Below are positions 24,015 to 33,042 of a DNA stretch of 64,000 nucleotides, in pieces; within the stretch, counting starts at the first letter, position 1, and each line of letters begins with the position of its first letter. Under the pieces are notes generated by a model, which worked only from the letters and a program-made list of their open reading frames with translations, was not told the origin of the DNA and did not search any database. The position numbers were made by a program, and so were the translations under genes. The stretch is taken from positions 1 through 64,000 of the IMG/VR virus record IMGVR_UViG_3300045922_000503, one strand, 5' to 3'. Origin of the DNA: a virus.

Positions 24015-25207
24015 CCCACCAGGAGGTGCTCTGAAACCTGCCGGGCTAGTGCCCTCAGGTTGAGCATGTCTTGAACGAACGAACTACATCTCTGGAGGCA
24101 GGGGTCCTTGTCGACAAGGGCGACTTCGTTCCGACATAGGACGTGCACCAGCTGCGCCCAAGGGCTCTGGTCATCTTCCCACCCTTCTTCGCGCAGCAGG
24201 GCTCTGAGGATGGTCCTGGCCATCTGCTCAGTCTCCCTGTCGTGGGCTGACATGCGGTCAAGCGACTTGTCCAGACTCCGATAGAAGTTGATTGAGTACA
24301 CCACATCGAAGAGGATACGGAATAAAGCAGCCACCGCCCCACGTGCCACCCCCAAGCTGTCTGGTCGGATGATTCGGTCGCCGGGGAGTGGGCTTTCTCT
24401 AGGCGCGCCAAAGCTCAAGGTCACTGAGCCGCTTCTGACGAGTCCCCCTCGAATCCTTGTCCACGGATACGCCTGAAGGCTGGAGCATAAAGTCTCGTCC
24501 ACGTGTGGAGTCCAGTCGTCGGCGCGAAACTGCATCAACAGCCCCAGCTCGGAGCAAAGGTACCCACTTGCGTACTTTTGCCGCCGGAAGACGAACGGTG
24601 AGTCCCACAGGCGAAGCGTCTTCGGTACGTCCCCTGATTGGTACGGGATCAAGAAGGAGTAGACAGATTTCCACAGATCTCCCCCTCCGACATTTACCCT
24701 GGTGGGGTTCTCCCCGGAAGGCATCGCAGCCAGCGTGGTGGCTGTACACGCGTCTGCTGCGATGAAACAGGAGAAGACGGTGACGTCCTGATGCCGTACC
24801 GCGACGTTGATGACGACCCCGGAGGACACGGCGATTCTGGACCAGTCGCCCTTCTTCTTGTCCGGGTGCAGATCTACGTGGTAGGCAAAGTCACGGGCCC
24901 ATGAAGAGGAGTTTACCATCTCCAGCAGCCGAGAGGACAAGGCCTTTCCAGAGCGAACGGTTACCTTTCCAGGTTCTCCAGCCAGTACCACCCCTTCGTC
25001 TGTCAGGCTTAGGTACTCCAGCTCGACCAGTAGCTTCCTCAGCGCCGCATGGCTCAGGTGCGGCGCTGAAGAGGCTGACCGAGAAGCAGCCTGCTCCTCT
25101 ACAGCCTTCTCTGCGTCAAGGTGAGTGGCGTGCCTGTAGTGGCCCATGGAGAACCCGTAGCCTTCGGCAGGGGCGGGCGGCGTGTATTGCTGGATCATGT
25201 CAATCAT
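24011..25207 (-). CDS. Unknown 398-aa protein
   Basis: GGAGG lies 7 nt before the start and the start overlaps the previous stop in ATGA, so translation is coupled. The product is mixed alpha/beta, with a WARDFAYHVDLHPDKKKGDW segment and a C-terminal helical region with several Cys. No family is recognised. It is the third gene of a three-gene minus-strand operon. Confidence 0.8.
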   Translation of the reverse strand: MIDMIQQYTPPAPAEGYGFSMGHYRHATHLDAEKAVEEQAASRSASSAPHLSHAALRKLLVELEYLSLTDEGVVLAGEPGKVTVRSGKALSSRLLEMVNSSSWARDFAYHVDLHPDKKKGDWSRIAVSSGVVINVAVRHQDVTVFSCFIAADACTATTLAAMPSGENPTRVNVGGGDLWKSVYSFLIPYQSGDVPKTLRLWDSPFVFRRQKYASGYLCSELGLLMQFRADDWTPHVDETLCSSLQAYPWTRIRGGLVRSGSVTLSFGAPRESPLPGDRIIRPDSLGVARGAVAALFRILFDVVYSINFYRSLDKSLDRMSAHDRETEQMARTILRALLREEGWEDDQSPWAQLVHVLCRNEVALVDKDPCLQRCSSFVQDMLNLRALARQVSEHLLVG

Positions 25208-26208
25208 TCTTCCACCTCCTGCGCCATGCGGGCCCGCCGCTCCCGGTACTCAAGGTAGCTCCGGTTGTCCTCCACGTAGGTGTAGACCTTCCTAGGGGTG
25301 CGAGCCCAGAATAGTCCCATCTTCGTCGGCCAGGGGAGGCTGAGAGCGCCTAGGAGTCGCTTATCCCGGTAGCTCTGCGCATCCAGGATGTTCAGGTCAA
25401 TCTGGTCGATGCGCCGGAAGCCTGCCTGGTTCCAAGGTTCTGAGAACAGGGTGCTGATGTCCCAATCGTCCTTCAGCAGGTGCCAGCCCCTCTCCTTTGC
25501 ACCGATCATCCTCCGAAGCTGCAGGATGCACATGGCGTGGGCAAAGTCCCTCCTCTGCTGGTCGTTTTCGAGCTGCCAGAACAGCTCCCATCCTCTGGGG
25601 CTTACCTTGTGGGACCAGTGCCAGCGAGTCTGAAGGTCGGCTTCTTCAATGCAGAGGGTGGCAAGGCTGCGGTCTGCCTCTTCCAGCCTGGGGAGCCAGG
25701 TCCCATCCGCCGCACAGTACTCCTCCCAGTACACCTCGCCGTTCGACACGTCCCGCAAGGCCGTGAGAACGGTCTCCAGAGGAAGAAGAGGCACAGGGAC
25801 GCAGAAGAACTCCAGCCCGTCCATCACGGTGTAGTTGCCCGGGTCCTGGTACCGAAGGTTGTTGTCCCCGTAGTTGGTGAACCCTACCACCAGTCTCATA
25901 TTCTGTACGTGGCCGCGGGACCACGGGGCGTGCGGGATAGGAACGTTCACAGCGGCGGCGAACGTTCCTCCGTCCTCGAAGTAGGAGTCCTCACTGCTTG
26001 CGGTCGGGAATCTCCCGAACCCTGGGGCCAAGTGCGCGTTACCTCCCGTGGGGTGGAAGTAGATGTCATGGTCCCACACCCCGCCAACGCGGGCACCGGC
26101 CGGGCGGCCATCAGGGCCTGCCTCCAGGAGCCGCAGCCGGCTGTAGTCCATCCGGTCGGTATCACGGATGCGTGGGAATACGGCCTGAGGCAAATCTTGG
26201 TACTTCAT
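25204..26208 (-). CDS. Unknown 334-aa protein
   Basis: The start at 26208 follows GAGGG; a longer reading to 26256 overlaps the previous gene further without a site. It is rich in Trp, Tyr and Asp, soluble in appearance, with a C-terminal basic helix. No family is recognised. It overlaps both neighbours, fitting a co-translated complex with them. Confidence 0.8.
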   Translation of the reverse strand: MKYQDLPQAVFPRIRDTDRMDYSRLRLLEAGPDGRPAGARVGGVWDHDIYFHPTGGNAHLAPGFGRFPTASSEDSYFEDGGTFAAAVNVPIPHAPWSRGHVQNMRLVVGFTNYGDNNLRYQDPGNYTVMDGLEFFCVPVPLLPLETVLTALRDVSNGEVYWEEYCAADGTWLPRLEEADRSLATLCIEEADLQTRWHWSHKVSPRGWELFWQLENDQQRRDFAHAMCILQLRRMIGAKERGWHLLKDDWDISTLFSEPWNQAGFRRIDQIDLNILDAQSYRDKRLLGALSLPWPTKMGLFWARTPRKVYTYVEDNRSYLEYRERRARMAQEVEE

Positions 26209-28264
26209 CGCTGCCCTCTGCTTCTGGGTCGAGGTTGCCGAACAGGGTCCCGTCAACGCAGAATGCGTCCCGGACCCAAGGTAGTTCAGGGTGATCTGCT
26301 GCGCCCACGGTCAGCACCAGATTCTTCACCAAGGTGCTTACCGCCCCGTCAAGGGCGCTGTAGTCCACCAGGGCCTTACTGGGGCCCCTGCTCGCTGCGG
26401 GTACCTTGACCCGGGCAGACGCGATTTCAATGTACCCAGGGGACGAAACCTGCGCGTTAGGCCCGACAACATCGGCCCCAACCAACTGCAGCAGTCTGGA
26501 TCTGTACCCCCCGGCCACCGCGGCGACGAGGTCTCCCACGGCTCCTGAGCTCTGCACCATCACATTGCCCTCAACGAAATCGTCAGGGCACCCATCCTCG
26601 TGCCTGAGGGGGGGAGCGCCAGGAGAGCGTGCCTCTTCCGCGGCGGCGATGGCGTCGTAGTAGAGCACCTGGATATCAATGTTCGCGCTCTCCCACGCGG
26701 CATCATCGCAGTCCTGCCACTGCATGGAGAGATAGAGCCAGAGCAGAACGTCCTGGCTCGACAGCCGGGCGAGAGACGAGATGAGAACCAGGTTGGCGCC
26801 TGCCACGCTATCCAGCAATGGCGCGTTGGGTACTTTCATCTCTTCTGTAGGTTGAAGCCGGGGGCCCTGGCGGAAGATAATCCTGCGGTCCTCTCCGTCA
26901 GAGTCCAGCCATCCCGCCAGCTGCAGCATGGCAATGCCCAGGTTCTCGTCGGTCATCCTCCTTTTCAACTTCTCCTCTTCCGTCAGGGTTTCCCTCAGAC
27001 TGGCGAAGAAGTCGTCCCCCACGCATGTGCCAAGAGGCGCTATGACGATGGAGTGCAAGGCCTCGGTCGCCGCGACCAAGTGAGGGTGCGTGGCGTGAGC
27101 ACGCGCCAAGGACGCATGCGTATGGTAGGCCAGAGACGCCAAGGTAATGAGGCGAAAGGCCCAGGGCACGTTCTGATACCTGCCGGACAGAGGGGCGAAG
27201 ACCGGGCAGGTGGCGCGCACTGCAGCGGTGGATCCTCTACCGTAGGTGAATGGAGACAGAGGAAAGTTCAGGTCTCTGACGGGCTTCACTGCCAGGTAGA
27301 CCTCGTCCATGACCTCGTTTACTGCCTCAGGTAGGCGCTCGGCCATCACCCGGGCGCACTCCAAGTAGGGAGCGTCCCTCCAGCGGGCGCTATCCTGGTC
27401 TGGCCCTTGAAATCGGTAAGGATTCCGTGCCCCAGCCGTGCGGATGTGAGAACCACTGGGCCCGACACCGCTTTCGAGCCCACGCACTGGCATGCGCAGG
27501 TACTCGACGTAGTTGGAGATGGCTGCTGCTTGGTACGGGCACAGCAGTGCCTCTTTCAGCAGGGTAGGCAAATCCTTCTGGGGCTTGGCAAACTGGTTAG
27601 CCAGACGAGCCGCCACGGCCACGCACACGTCGAGGAACATAGCCCAGAAGCCAGGAGACAAGTACACCGGGACGTTGTCCCATCTGCCGGCCTTGACCGT
27701 CCCCGACACGGCCCCCGTCTGCGCTGCTGCAGACTGAAGAGCGCTCGACAGCGCCCGCAGCCGGGACTCTGCACCGGCCCGAGACGTGGCTGGGTCGCTC
27801 CACAGCTGCTCGACGAACCGGCTCAAGGCGTTCTTTTCCGCGTCTCGGGAGATGAACTCCTGAACTAGAGCCCGTAGGTCAGCAAGGCTGACGCTGACCT
27901 CCGGGCCTAGCGAAGTGGGGGCTTCGGTCAGTGGGGTAGAGGGGTCGGCTATGTGGAGAGAGATGCAGACCGCGGTCGTGGCCAAATTGGAAATCATGCG
28001 GTCTGCTGCGTCATCGCACTCGCTGCGATCGAGGCTGCTCTTCTTCAGGAAGGCCCTCTGTCGATGACACAGCGCGGCTTCTGGGCCGATCTCAGCCGCA
28101 ACAGCCAGAAAGGTGGACCACCCCGACTCGAGGAACTTGGCGAAGTTGGGGGATGCCGCCCTGTTGGCTGCGCTGAGGAGGTAGAGCAGCGGCGAAAGAA
28201 GCTCTCGATGTTCTGGACCCCTGAGCGGCACCGGGATGTTCTTGGCGTTATGTCGGGTAGTCAT
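26162..28264 (-). CDS. Unknown 700-aa, mostly helical protein
   Basis: It is preceded by GAGGACACCAC and a promoter element at 28314. The product is largely alpha-helical with many Ala and Leu, a possible hydrophobic stretch at about residues 200-220 (SPGFWAMFLDVCVAVAARL) and no motif I can name. It is the first gene of the operon 28264-24011. Virion or host-takeover roles are both possible. Confidence 0.8.
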   Translation of the reverse strand: MTTRHNAKNIPVPLRGPEHRELLSPLLYLLSAANRAASPNFAKFLESGWSTFLAVAAEIGPEAALCHRQRAFLKKSSLDRSECDDAADRMISNLATTAVCISLHIADPSTPLTEAPTSLGPEVSVSLADLRALVQEFISRDAEKNALSRFVEQLWSDPATSRAGAESRLRALSSALQSAAAQTGAVSGTVKAGRWDNVPVYLSPGFWAMFLDVCVAVAARLANQFAKPQKDLPTLLKEALLCPYQAAAISNYVEYLRMPVRGLESGVGPSGSHIRTAGARNPYRFQGPDQDSARWRDAPYLECARVMAERLPEAVNEVMDEVYLAVKPVRDLNFPLSPFTYGRGSTAAVRATCPVFAPLSGRYQNVPWAFRLITLASLAYHTHASLARAHATHPHLVAATEALHSIVIAPLGTCVGDDFFASLRETLTEEEKLKRRMTDENLGIAMLQLAGWLDSDGEDRRIIFRQGPRLQPTEEMKVPNAPLLDSVAGANLVLISSLARLSSQDVLLWLYLSMQWQDCDDAAWESANIDIQVLYYDAIAAAEEARSPGAPPLRHEDGCPDDFVEGNVMVQSSGAVGDLVAAVAGGYRSRLLQLVGADVVGPNAQVSSPGYIEIASARVKVPAASRGPSKALVDYSALDGAVSTLVKNLVLTVGAADHPELPWVRDAFCVDGTLFGNLDPEAEGSDEVPRFASGRIPTHP

Positions 28265-28291
28265 GTGGTGTCCTCTGAGATTTGCACTAAC

Positions 28292-28322
28292 GCAGGCTGA
28301 TCCCTGCAGCCGTGTTATGGCC
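28292..28322 (-). promoter_or_regulatory. GGCCATAAC promoter plus leader hairpin
   Basis: The exact nonamer is at 28314-28322. A GCAGG/CCTGC hairpin follows at 28292-28307. It drives the three-gene minus operon. The adjoining 28325-28365 stretch has imperfect GTGGACTAGGG repeats of unknown meaning. Confidence 0.6.
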
Positions 28323-28410
28323 GGGAGTGGACTAGGGGTGGGCTAGAGGGTGGACTAGGGGGGGCGGGGTTTGGTAACGTGCAGTGGTACTCGTCTCTGT
28401 GAGGAGATCC

Positions 28411-29208
28411 ATGCAGCCTTCATCTCATCTCTACTGTCTCGCCAAGCTCTCTGCCCAAGGGATGCCACCCAGCTTCCCTAGTCGTATTGAAGCTGCGGAA
28501 AGGGCGGGGGACGCCCACTTGGGGCGACTTCAAGAGCGGCTGGAAAAGGCCAGGGATACCCGGGATAACACGCCAATCGGCCTCATGGATTGGGGAGTAG
28601 GGGCAGTTACCGGGGGAGCGGCAGGGGCCGGGATAGGGGCTTGGGCTCCTATCAACAGATGGGCACCTGTCTCGCTGGCAGGCGCGGCCATTGGATCTGT
28701 AGGGGGAAGTTACCTCCAGTCGAAGGCAATCAAGTCGTTGCGACGTCGTAACGCCGAAAGAGCCGAGATAGACCTCGCCGCGGCAGTACGTGCCAGAGAC
28801 GACATGAGAGCAGGGGTTGTCAGGCCGGACGGGTCCTACGACGAGTCCGCTTTGGATAACTTTCCCATGTCTTCCTACACGTTGGACGAGAGACGCCGGA
28901 AGCTTCAAATAGGCGACGTAAACGCGATAAACTACGGTCATCTTGGGGGATCGGTATTAGGCGCAACAGGCGCGGTAGTCGGGGCAGCTGTGGGCGCGGC
29001 AGCAAAGCCAGCTTCACATTTCCCCCGGGGGAGAGCAGCGCTAGCTTTAGGCAGTGCTGGTGCGCTCTTAGGGGGAGCGGTGGGGGAAGCTGCAATGGTG
29101 GACGCGACCCGTAGAACGAACCTGAGAGAGCGCATCCGCCCTTCGAACCCGTATTATGGGTATGCGGCCGACACGTTTGCTGATGGGACAACCTCTTCCC
29201 CTCAGTAG
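28411..29208 (+). CDS. Glycine-zipper protein with N-terminal KLS signature, 265 aa
   Basis: GAGGAGAT precedes the start. The N-terminus reads LYCLAKLS (residues 7-14), the signature shared by many proteins of this cluster. Two Gly/Ala-rich segments (about residues 62-100 and 180-225) have repeated GxxxG spacing typical of glycine-zipper membrane helices. They flank a basic, helical middle. A 55-bp DNA segment at 28802-28856 is identical in the next gene. It is probably a virion or ejection protein acting at membranes; this is inferred from composition and context. Confidence 0.75.
   Translation: MQPSSHLYCLAKLSAQGMPPSFPSRIEAAERAGDAHLGRLQERLEKARDTRDNTPIGLMDWGVGAVTGGAAGAGIGAWAPINRWAPVSLAGAAIGSVGGSYLQSKAIKSLRRRNAERAEIDLAAAVRARDDMRAGVVRPDGSYDESALDNFPMSSYTLDERRRKLQIGDVNAINYGHLGGSVLGATGAVVGAAVGAAAKPASHFPRGRAALALGSAGALLGGAVGEAAMVDATRRTNLRERIRPSNPYYGYAADTFADGTTSSPQ
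28802..28856 (+). repeat. 55-bp exact repeat, copy 1
   Basis: It is identical to 29691-29745, in the same reading frame of two paralogous neighbours. It encodes a peptide containing MRAGVVRPDGSYDES. Flanking DNA is clearly diverged. Confidence 0.95.
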
Positions 29209-29305
29209 ATCGACCTTACCGGCGTCGTAGGCCCACAGGGACGGGTTGGACAAGACACGGCGTCGAGGATAAACAGGAGACGCGCCCGCCATTCACGAGG
29301 ATAGG

Positions 29306-30100
29306 ATGCTCCGGTCAACTCAACTCTACTGCTTCAGCAAGCTCTCCAACTCAGACGAGCCGACTATCCTCCCAAGCCGTATCGCGCTCGCGGAACGGGT
29401 TGGGGGGGCTGGCTTGAGGCACGCTCAAGCGCTGTTGGAGGAAGCCCAGCGTAGCGAAGCCGCGGGGGTACGCGGCTTGGGGCACTGGGCGGCAGGAGCT
29501 CTGGGAGGCGGAGCCATGGGGGCAGGAGTGGGGGCCCTCTTTCGCAGGGCCCCTGCTGCCTCCTTGGCCGGGGCAGCAATCGGAGCCGTAGGGGGCGGGG
29601 TCATGCAATCGCGCGCGTCCAACTCCATGCTCCGACAGAGAGTCGAACGAGCTAATGCCAACGCGGCGGCGGCGGCGCGCGCATTGGATAACATGAGAGC
29701 AGGGGTTGTCAGGCCGGACGGGTCCTACGACGAGTCCGCTTTGGACAGGCTTCCCGTTCTCGCTCTCACTGCCGAAGAAAATGCTCGCTTTGAAGCTTCA
29801 AAACGGGCGCTCATAAGGGACTCCGCAGTCTACGGGGGGGCAGCAGCGAGTCCGGTGCTTGCGACAGTTGGTGCGGCGCTGGGGGCCGGAGGGGCCCCTT
29901 TGCCTGGTTTCACGCGAGGCAGGACAGCTCTGATCGGGGCGGCGCTGGGAGCAGGGGTGGGCGCAGCGATGGGGGCAGAATCAGTGTCTAGGGCAACCAG
30001 AAACATGCTCAACCATTGGGACAGAACTCCCGTCGCATCGTTCGGAGACCTCTCCGATGCCCTCGCCCGCGCCCTCCATGAGCAGGTCATTCCTAAGTAG
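29306..30100 (+). CDS. Glycine-zipper protein with KLS signature, paralogue of previous gene
   Basis: The 264-aa protein starts with LYCFSKLS at residues 7-14. It has the same order of Gly-rich segment, basic helix, conserved MRAGVVRPDGSYDES block and second Gly-rich segment as the 28411 gene. This points to tandem duplication, with the shared block kept identical at DNA level by recent recombination or strong constraint. The ribosome-binding region is GAGGATAGG. Membrane association is expected; function is unknown. Confidence 0.75.
   Translation: MLRSTQLYCFSKLSNSDEPTILPSRIALAERVGGAGLRHAQALLEEAQRSEAAGVRGLGHWAAGALGGGAMGAGVGALFRRAPAASLAGAAIGAVGGGVMQSRASNSMLRQRVERANANAAAAARALDNMRAGVVRPDGSYDESALDRLPVLALTAEENARFEASKRALIRDSAVYGGAAASPVLATVGAALGAGGAPLPGFTRGRTALIGAALGAGVGAAMGAESVSRATRNMLNHWDRTPVASFGDLSDALARALHEQVIPK
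29691..29745 (+). repeat. 55-bp exact repeat, copy 2
   Basis: Second copy of the segment at 28802-28856. Confidence 0.95.
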
Positions 30101-30192
30101 TTCGGGCCTGCCCCGGGGCGCGTAGCTTGTCGGAATGGACGGGGCTAGCGCCGTAGGGTAGAACAGAGTCGACCCCCCTGTGAGGAACTACG

Positions 30193-31095
30193 ATGCTCCA
30201 CCGATCTACTCGTGCGTTCGCTCTCCGAAAGCTCTCTGCACATCCAGGCGAGTCGGCACCGGTATCAATGGGGGCCGTCAGATACGCTGCCGCTTTCCCT
30301 GACGAGTTCAACAGCACGAAGCCGGGGTACGAAGCGGTGCAGGAGGCTACAGCAGGAGACCCGCTTCGGTACGCGCTCGCCGCCCAATTGAGGGACGCCA
30401 ACCAGCGCGCCGCCGCGCACCTGCAGAACATGTCTCCCCCCAAGATGCCAAACGGTACGGACCTGGGGCTGGGAGGAGCGAGCGGAGCCATGCTCGGCGC
30501 CGCGCTCGGGTCTCGGTTCCGAGGTACACTGGGCGGGGTAGCTCTAGGCGCTGGCGTGGGGGCTCTTGGCGGAGTCGGGGCGGTGGCTGCAAGCTACGGA
30601 GCGCAGCGTGCTCTGGCTTCGGGATCTACGCGGCGGCTGCAGCAAGGGTTGGATCGAGGAGTACAGAACATCTCTGCCAACCCGACCATCCCTGGGGGGG
30701 TCGACCCCTCCAGGCTGGACAGCACACAGTCCTTGGCAGACGAGGACATTCGGGCCATCAACGCGAGCCACCGCATGGCTACGGGGCTGAGGTCCGCGAC
30801 CGGCGCTGCCACGATGTCCGCGCTGGCATCGGGAGCGATCAACATGGCGCTGGCACCCTCCGGAGAGCGCCTTGCTCGTCTGGGCGCGGCATCCCCCTAC
30901 ATCGCTGGTGCGGCTGCGCTGGGAGGCGCTCTCAGTGGGGTGATGGGGTCACGTGGGCTGTTGGACCGTGATCAGTGGGCAAAGACTTACGGGCAGAGGG
31001 CGGACTTGGCGAAGGGTAGGTTCGACTCGGTAAGGCAGCAGCTTGATGCCGCTCGACAGGCGCAGGCAGTGGACCCCCAGGCTGCATATCTCTGA
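30193..31095 (+). CDS. Glycine-zipper protein with KLS signature, 300 aa
   Basis: The N-terminus has AFALRKLS (residues 8-15). Two or three Gly/Ala-rich membrane-prone segments lie at about residues 95-135 and 195-255. GTGAGGAA precedes the start. It is similar in design to the two genes before it, but with little sequence identity beyond the signature and Gly zippers. A virion or ejection role is inferred. Confidence 0.75.
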   Translation: MLHRSTRAFALRKLSAHPGESAPVSMGAVRYAAAFPDEFNSTKPGYEAVQEATAGDPLRYALAAQLRDANQRAAAHLQNMSPPKMPNGTDLGLGGASGAMLGAALGSRFRGTLGGVALGAGVGALGGVGAVAASYGAQRALASGSTRRLQQGLDRGVQNISANPTIPGGVDPSRLDSTQSLADEDIRAINASHRMATGLRSATGAATMSALASGAINMALAPSGERLARLGAASPYIAGAAALGGALSGVMGSRGLLDRDQWAKTYGQRADLAKGRFDSVRQQLDAARQAQAVDPQAAYL

Positions 31096-31122
31096 CATCA
31101 TAAGGAGCTCTCGCGGTGACGT

Positions 31123-31154
31123 GGCCATAATGCCTGTGCAGGGATAGGCCCTGC
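31123..31154 (+). promoter_or_regulatory. GGCCATAAT promoter plus leader hairpin
   Basis: GGCCATAAT is at 31123-31131. A GCAGGG/CCCTGC hairpin with loop ATAGG follows 6 nt later at 31138-31154. It lies 40 nt before the gene at 31173 and inserts a small non-virion-type unit in the signature cluster. Confidence 0.6.
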
Positions 31155-31172
31155 CGCAGACAAAGGCCGAAG

Positions 31173-31457
31173 ATGAAAGCCAGAGACATCAAAGCGAAGA
31201 GAACGGGGGAGGTCGTCAAGATCGGGCCGCTCGGGAAAGACGACGGTTCCGTGGTCGCGCACATCAAAACGACCATGTACGTCTACTGTGGGCATGGCAG
31301 TAGCCCATCGGAGGCCCTCACGGACTTGGCGAAAGTCATCGAGGACTCAGGAGGGCGTAGCTGGCAACAGGATGGCGTGCTGGAGATAGCAGCAGACATC
31401 CGGGACCTGGCTCACAATCTGCAGAAGGAGGAAGAGGAGCCATGCCCAGTCCTCTGA
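31173..31457 (+). CDS. Unknown 94-aa protein
   Basis: A small soluble protein with a basic start, a beta-rich centre and a Glu-rich end. No family is recognised. Expressed from the promoter at 31123, apparently with the next gene. Confidence 0.65.
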   Translation: MKARDIKAKRTGEVVKIGPLGKDDGSVVAHIKTTMYVYCGHGSSPSEALTDLAKVIEDSGGRSWQQDGVLEIAADIRDLAHNLQKEEEEPCPVL

Positions 31458-31550
31458 GGCTGAGGCAGAGGCAGAGGCAGTAGAGTTCATCACGCCGCTC
31501 ACCAGCCTTCTAGGCGAAGGCGGCCCTTACCAAGACGACGAGGATGCACA

Positions 31551-31958
31551 ATGATCAAGGTCAAGGTCTTGTACCCGGACGGATGGAAGAAGACGTACTG
31601 CGAGTACCACGGGGATGACTGGGGCACAAAGAAGAAGGAGATGCAGCGGCGGGCCAACGACATCAAGCTGCTGTTCTCCAAGCTGGACAGGCACAGTGCC
31701 ACCCAGCGCCCACAGGAGATAGATGTGCAGGTCCGTCTCCTAGTCGGCGGGCCTGCAGTAGACGGCGACGTGATTGCTGAGGTTTTCCGCGGCGGCAAGA
31801 CTCGGATCGCCACCCTGACTGTCATGGCTTCCAAGGATAGGAGATCGCCTGACTCGCTTCTGTTCCAGGGACAGGACCAGGTAAATCAGTGGTTCTCCCG
31901 GGACAAGATGACAGACGAGCGTTGGCAGGAGTGGCTCGCCAAGAAGCTATCGTCTTGA
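31551..31958 (+). CDS. Unknown 135-aa protein
   Basis: A basic, Lys/Asp-rich protein with a beta-strand-like start and a helical, Trp-containing end. GAGGATG lies just upstream of the start. No family is recognised. It lacks the N-terminal signature and Gly zippers of its neighbours, so it is probably a separately regulated gene. Confidence 0.7.
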   Translation: MIKVKVLYPDGWKKTYCEYHGDDWGTKKKEMQRRANDIKLLFSKLDRHSATQRPQEIDVQVRLLVGGPAVDGDVIAEVFRGGKTRIATLTVMASKDRRSPDSLLFQGQDQVNQWFSRDKMTDERWQEWLAKKLSS

Positions 31959-32040
31959 CGAGCAGGTCGAGGCAGCATCGCCATTGGCAGGCTGCGGATG
32001 ACCGTGTATCTTAGGCTGCGAACCTCTGCCGGAGACGGTC

Positions 32041-33027
32041 ATGCGCCTAGTCGCCAGATACGCTGTCCAGAAGCTGTCATCCTCGTTCCTCGCAGATATC
32101 GAGGGGGAGAGGTCTGCCATCCTTCGCGAACTCCGCCGGCCTCCAAGCGTAGGGAGATCGGCCTATGACCGCGAGTACGACGACTTCGACTTCCCCAATA
32201 GGGACACAAGGTACGACGTTGAGGACATGATGGTCCGGCGGCATAGCTACAATGACCACATCGACGCGCTGGGCAAAATCATTCGCATGGAGCGGAAGTT
32301 CACCCCAGGGGCGCCCGATGCCTACGCAACCTTGGAGCAGTTGCGCGAGGCGCAAGACTCTCTGCGCGAGGCGGACCAGGATTATCGGGTTGGCTACCAC
32401 CAGACTGGAGACGGAATCCGTCGCGACCTTGACATTGACCCTGAAGAGTTCGGCCGCATTCGCGCGGGCATGGGTCGTCTTGATGACGACGAACAGGCCC
32501 GGCATTGGTCGTCGATCCAGCCAAGCAAGGCGCATAGTCTAGAAATGCGTCACGCGCAGGCGGTGCAAGCAAGAGCCGTGCCCTCTGGGGTAGCGACCGG
32601 AATCCTAGCGGGCATGGTGGCTGCCCCATCTCTTGCCCACCTTGGGTCATTGGTGGGGAATAGCCCTCGCACCCGGGCGATCGGCAAGGGTATCGGCGCA
32701 GGGCTAGGCGCAGGGCTAGGCCTTCTGGCAGGTCACGTAGACTATCGAAGTACTGTGAACAAGGCCGCCCAAATCCGCGAAACGGCAGACAGAGACCGCC
32801 AAGAGCGAGAGACCAGAAACTACCGGCTGGCCTCTATGCTCAGGGACCGCAGTGGCGCAGCGGACCTGGCCGCAGCTCCCGGCAAGATTCTGCGTGTCGA
32901 TCGAGAGCCAGATCACGACATCGACATGATCATGGGGCATCGGATGTTGCCGGGACGTCGGTTCCTCTTCGACAACCAGAACGGCCTACTCTCGACCGTC
33001 GACGCTATTCGCCTACGAGAAGACTGA
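32041..33027 (+). CDS. KLS-signature protein with central glycine zipper, 328 aa
   Basis: The N-terminus has RYAVQKLSSS (residues 6-15). The first 170 residues are charged and helical (many Arg, Asp, Glu). Then two Gly-rich segments (about residues 183-205 and 217-238) look membrane-prone. The C-terminus is again charged. CGGAGA precedes the start. Like its neighbours, it is probably an internal virion or ejection protein. Confidence 0.75.
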   Translation: MRLVARYAVQKLSSSFLADIEGERSAILRELRRPPSVGRSAYDREYDDFDFPNRDTRYDVEDMMVRRHSYNDHIDALGKIIRMERKFTPGAPDAYATLEQLREAQDSLREADQDYRVGYHQTGDGIRRDLDIDPEEFGRIRAGMGRLDDDEQARHWSSIQPSKAHSLEMRHAQAVQARAVPSGVATGILAGMVAAPSLAHLGSLVGNSPRTRAIGKGIGAGLGAGLGLLAGHVDYRSTVNKAAQIRETADRDRQERETRNYRLASMLRDRSGAADLAAAPGKILRVDREPDHDIDMIMGHRMLPGRRFLFDNQNGLLSTVDAIRLRED

Positions 33028-33042
33028 TCCCAGGGAGATCAC

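Noticed and set aside
28325-28365. Origin or iteron array
   Set aside because: Two or three imperfect GTGGACTAGGG units are too few and too short to support an origin; reported only as a note in the promoter entry.
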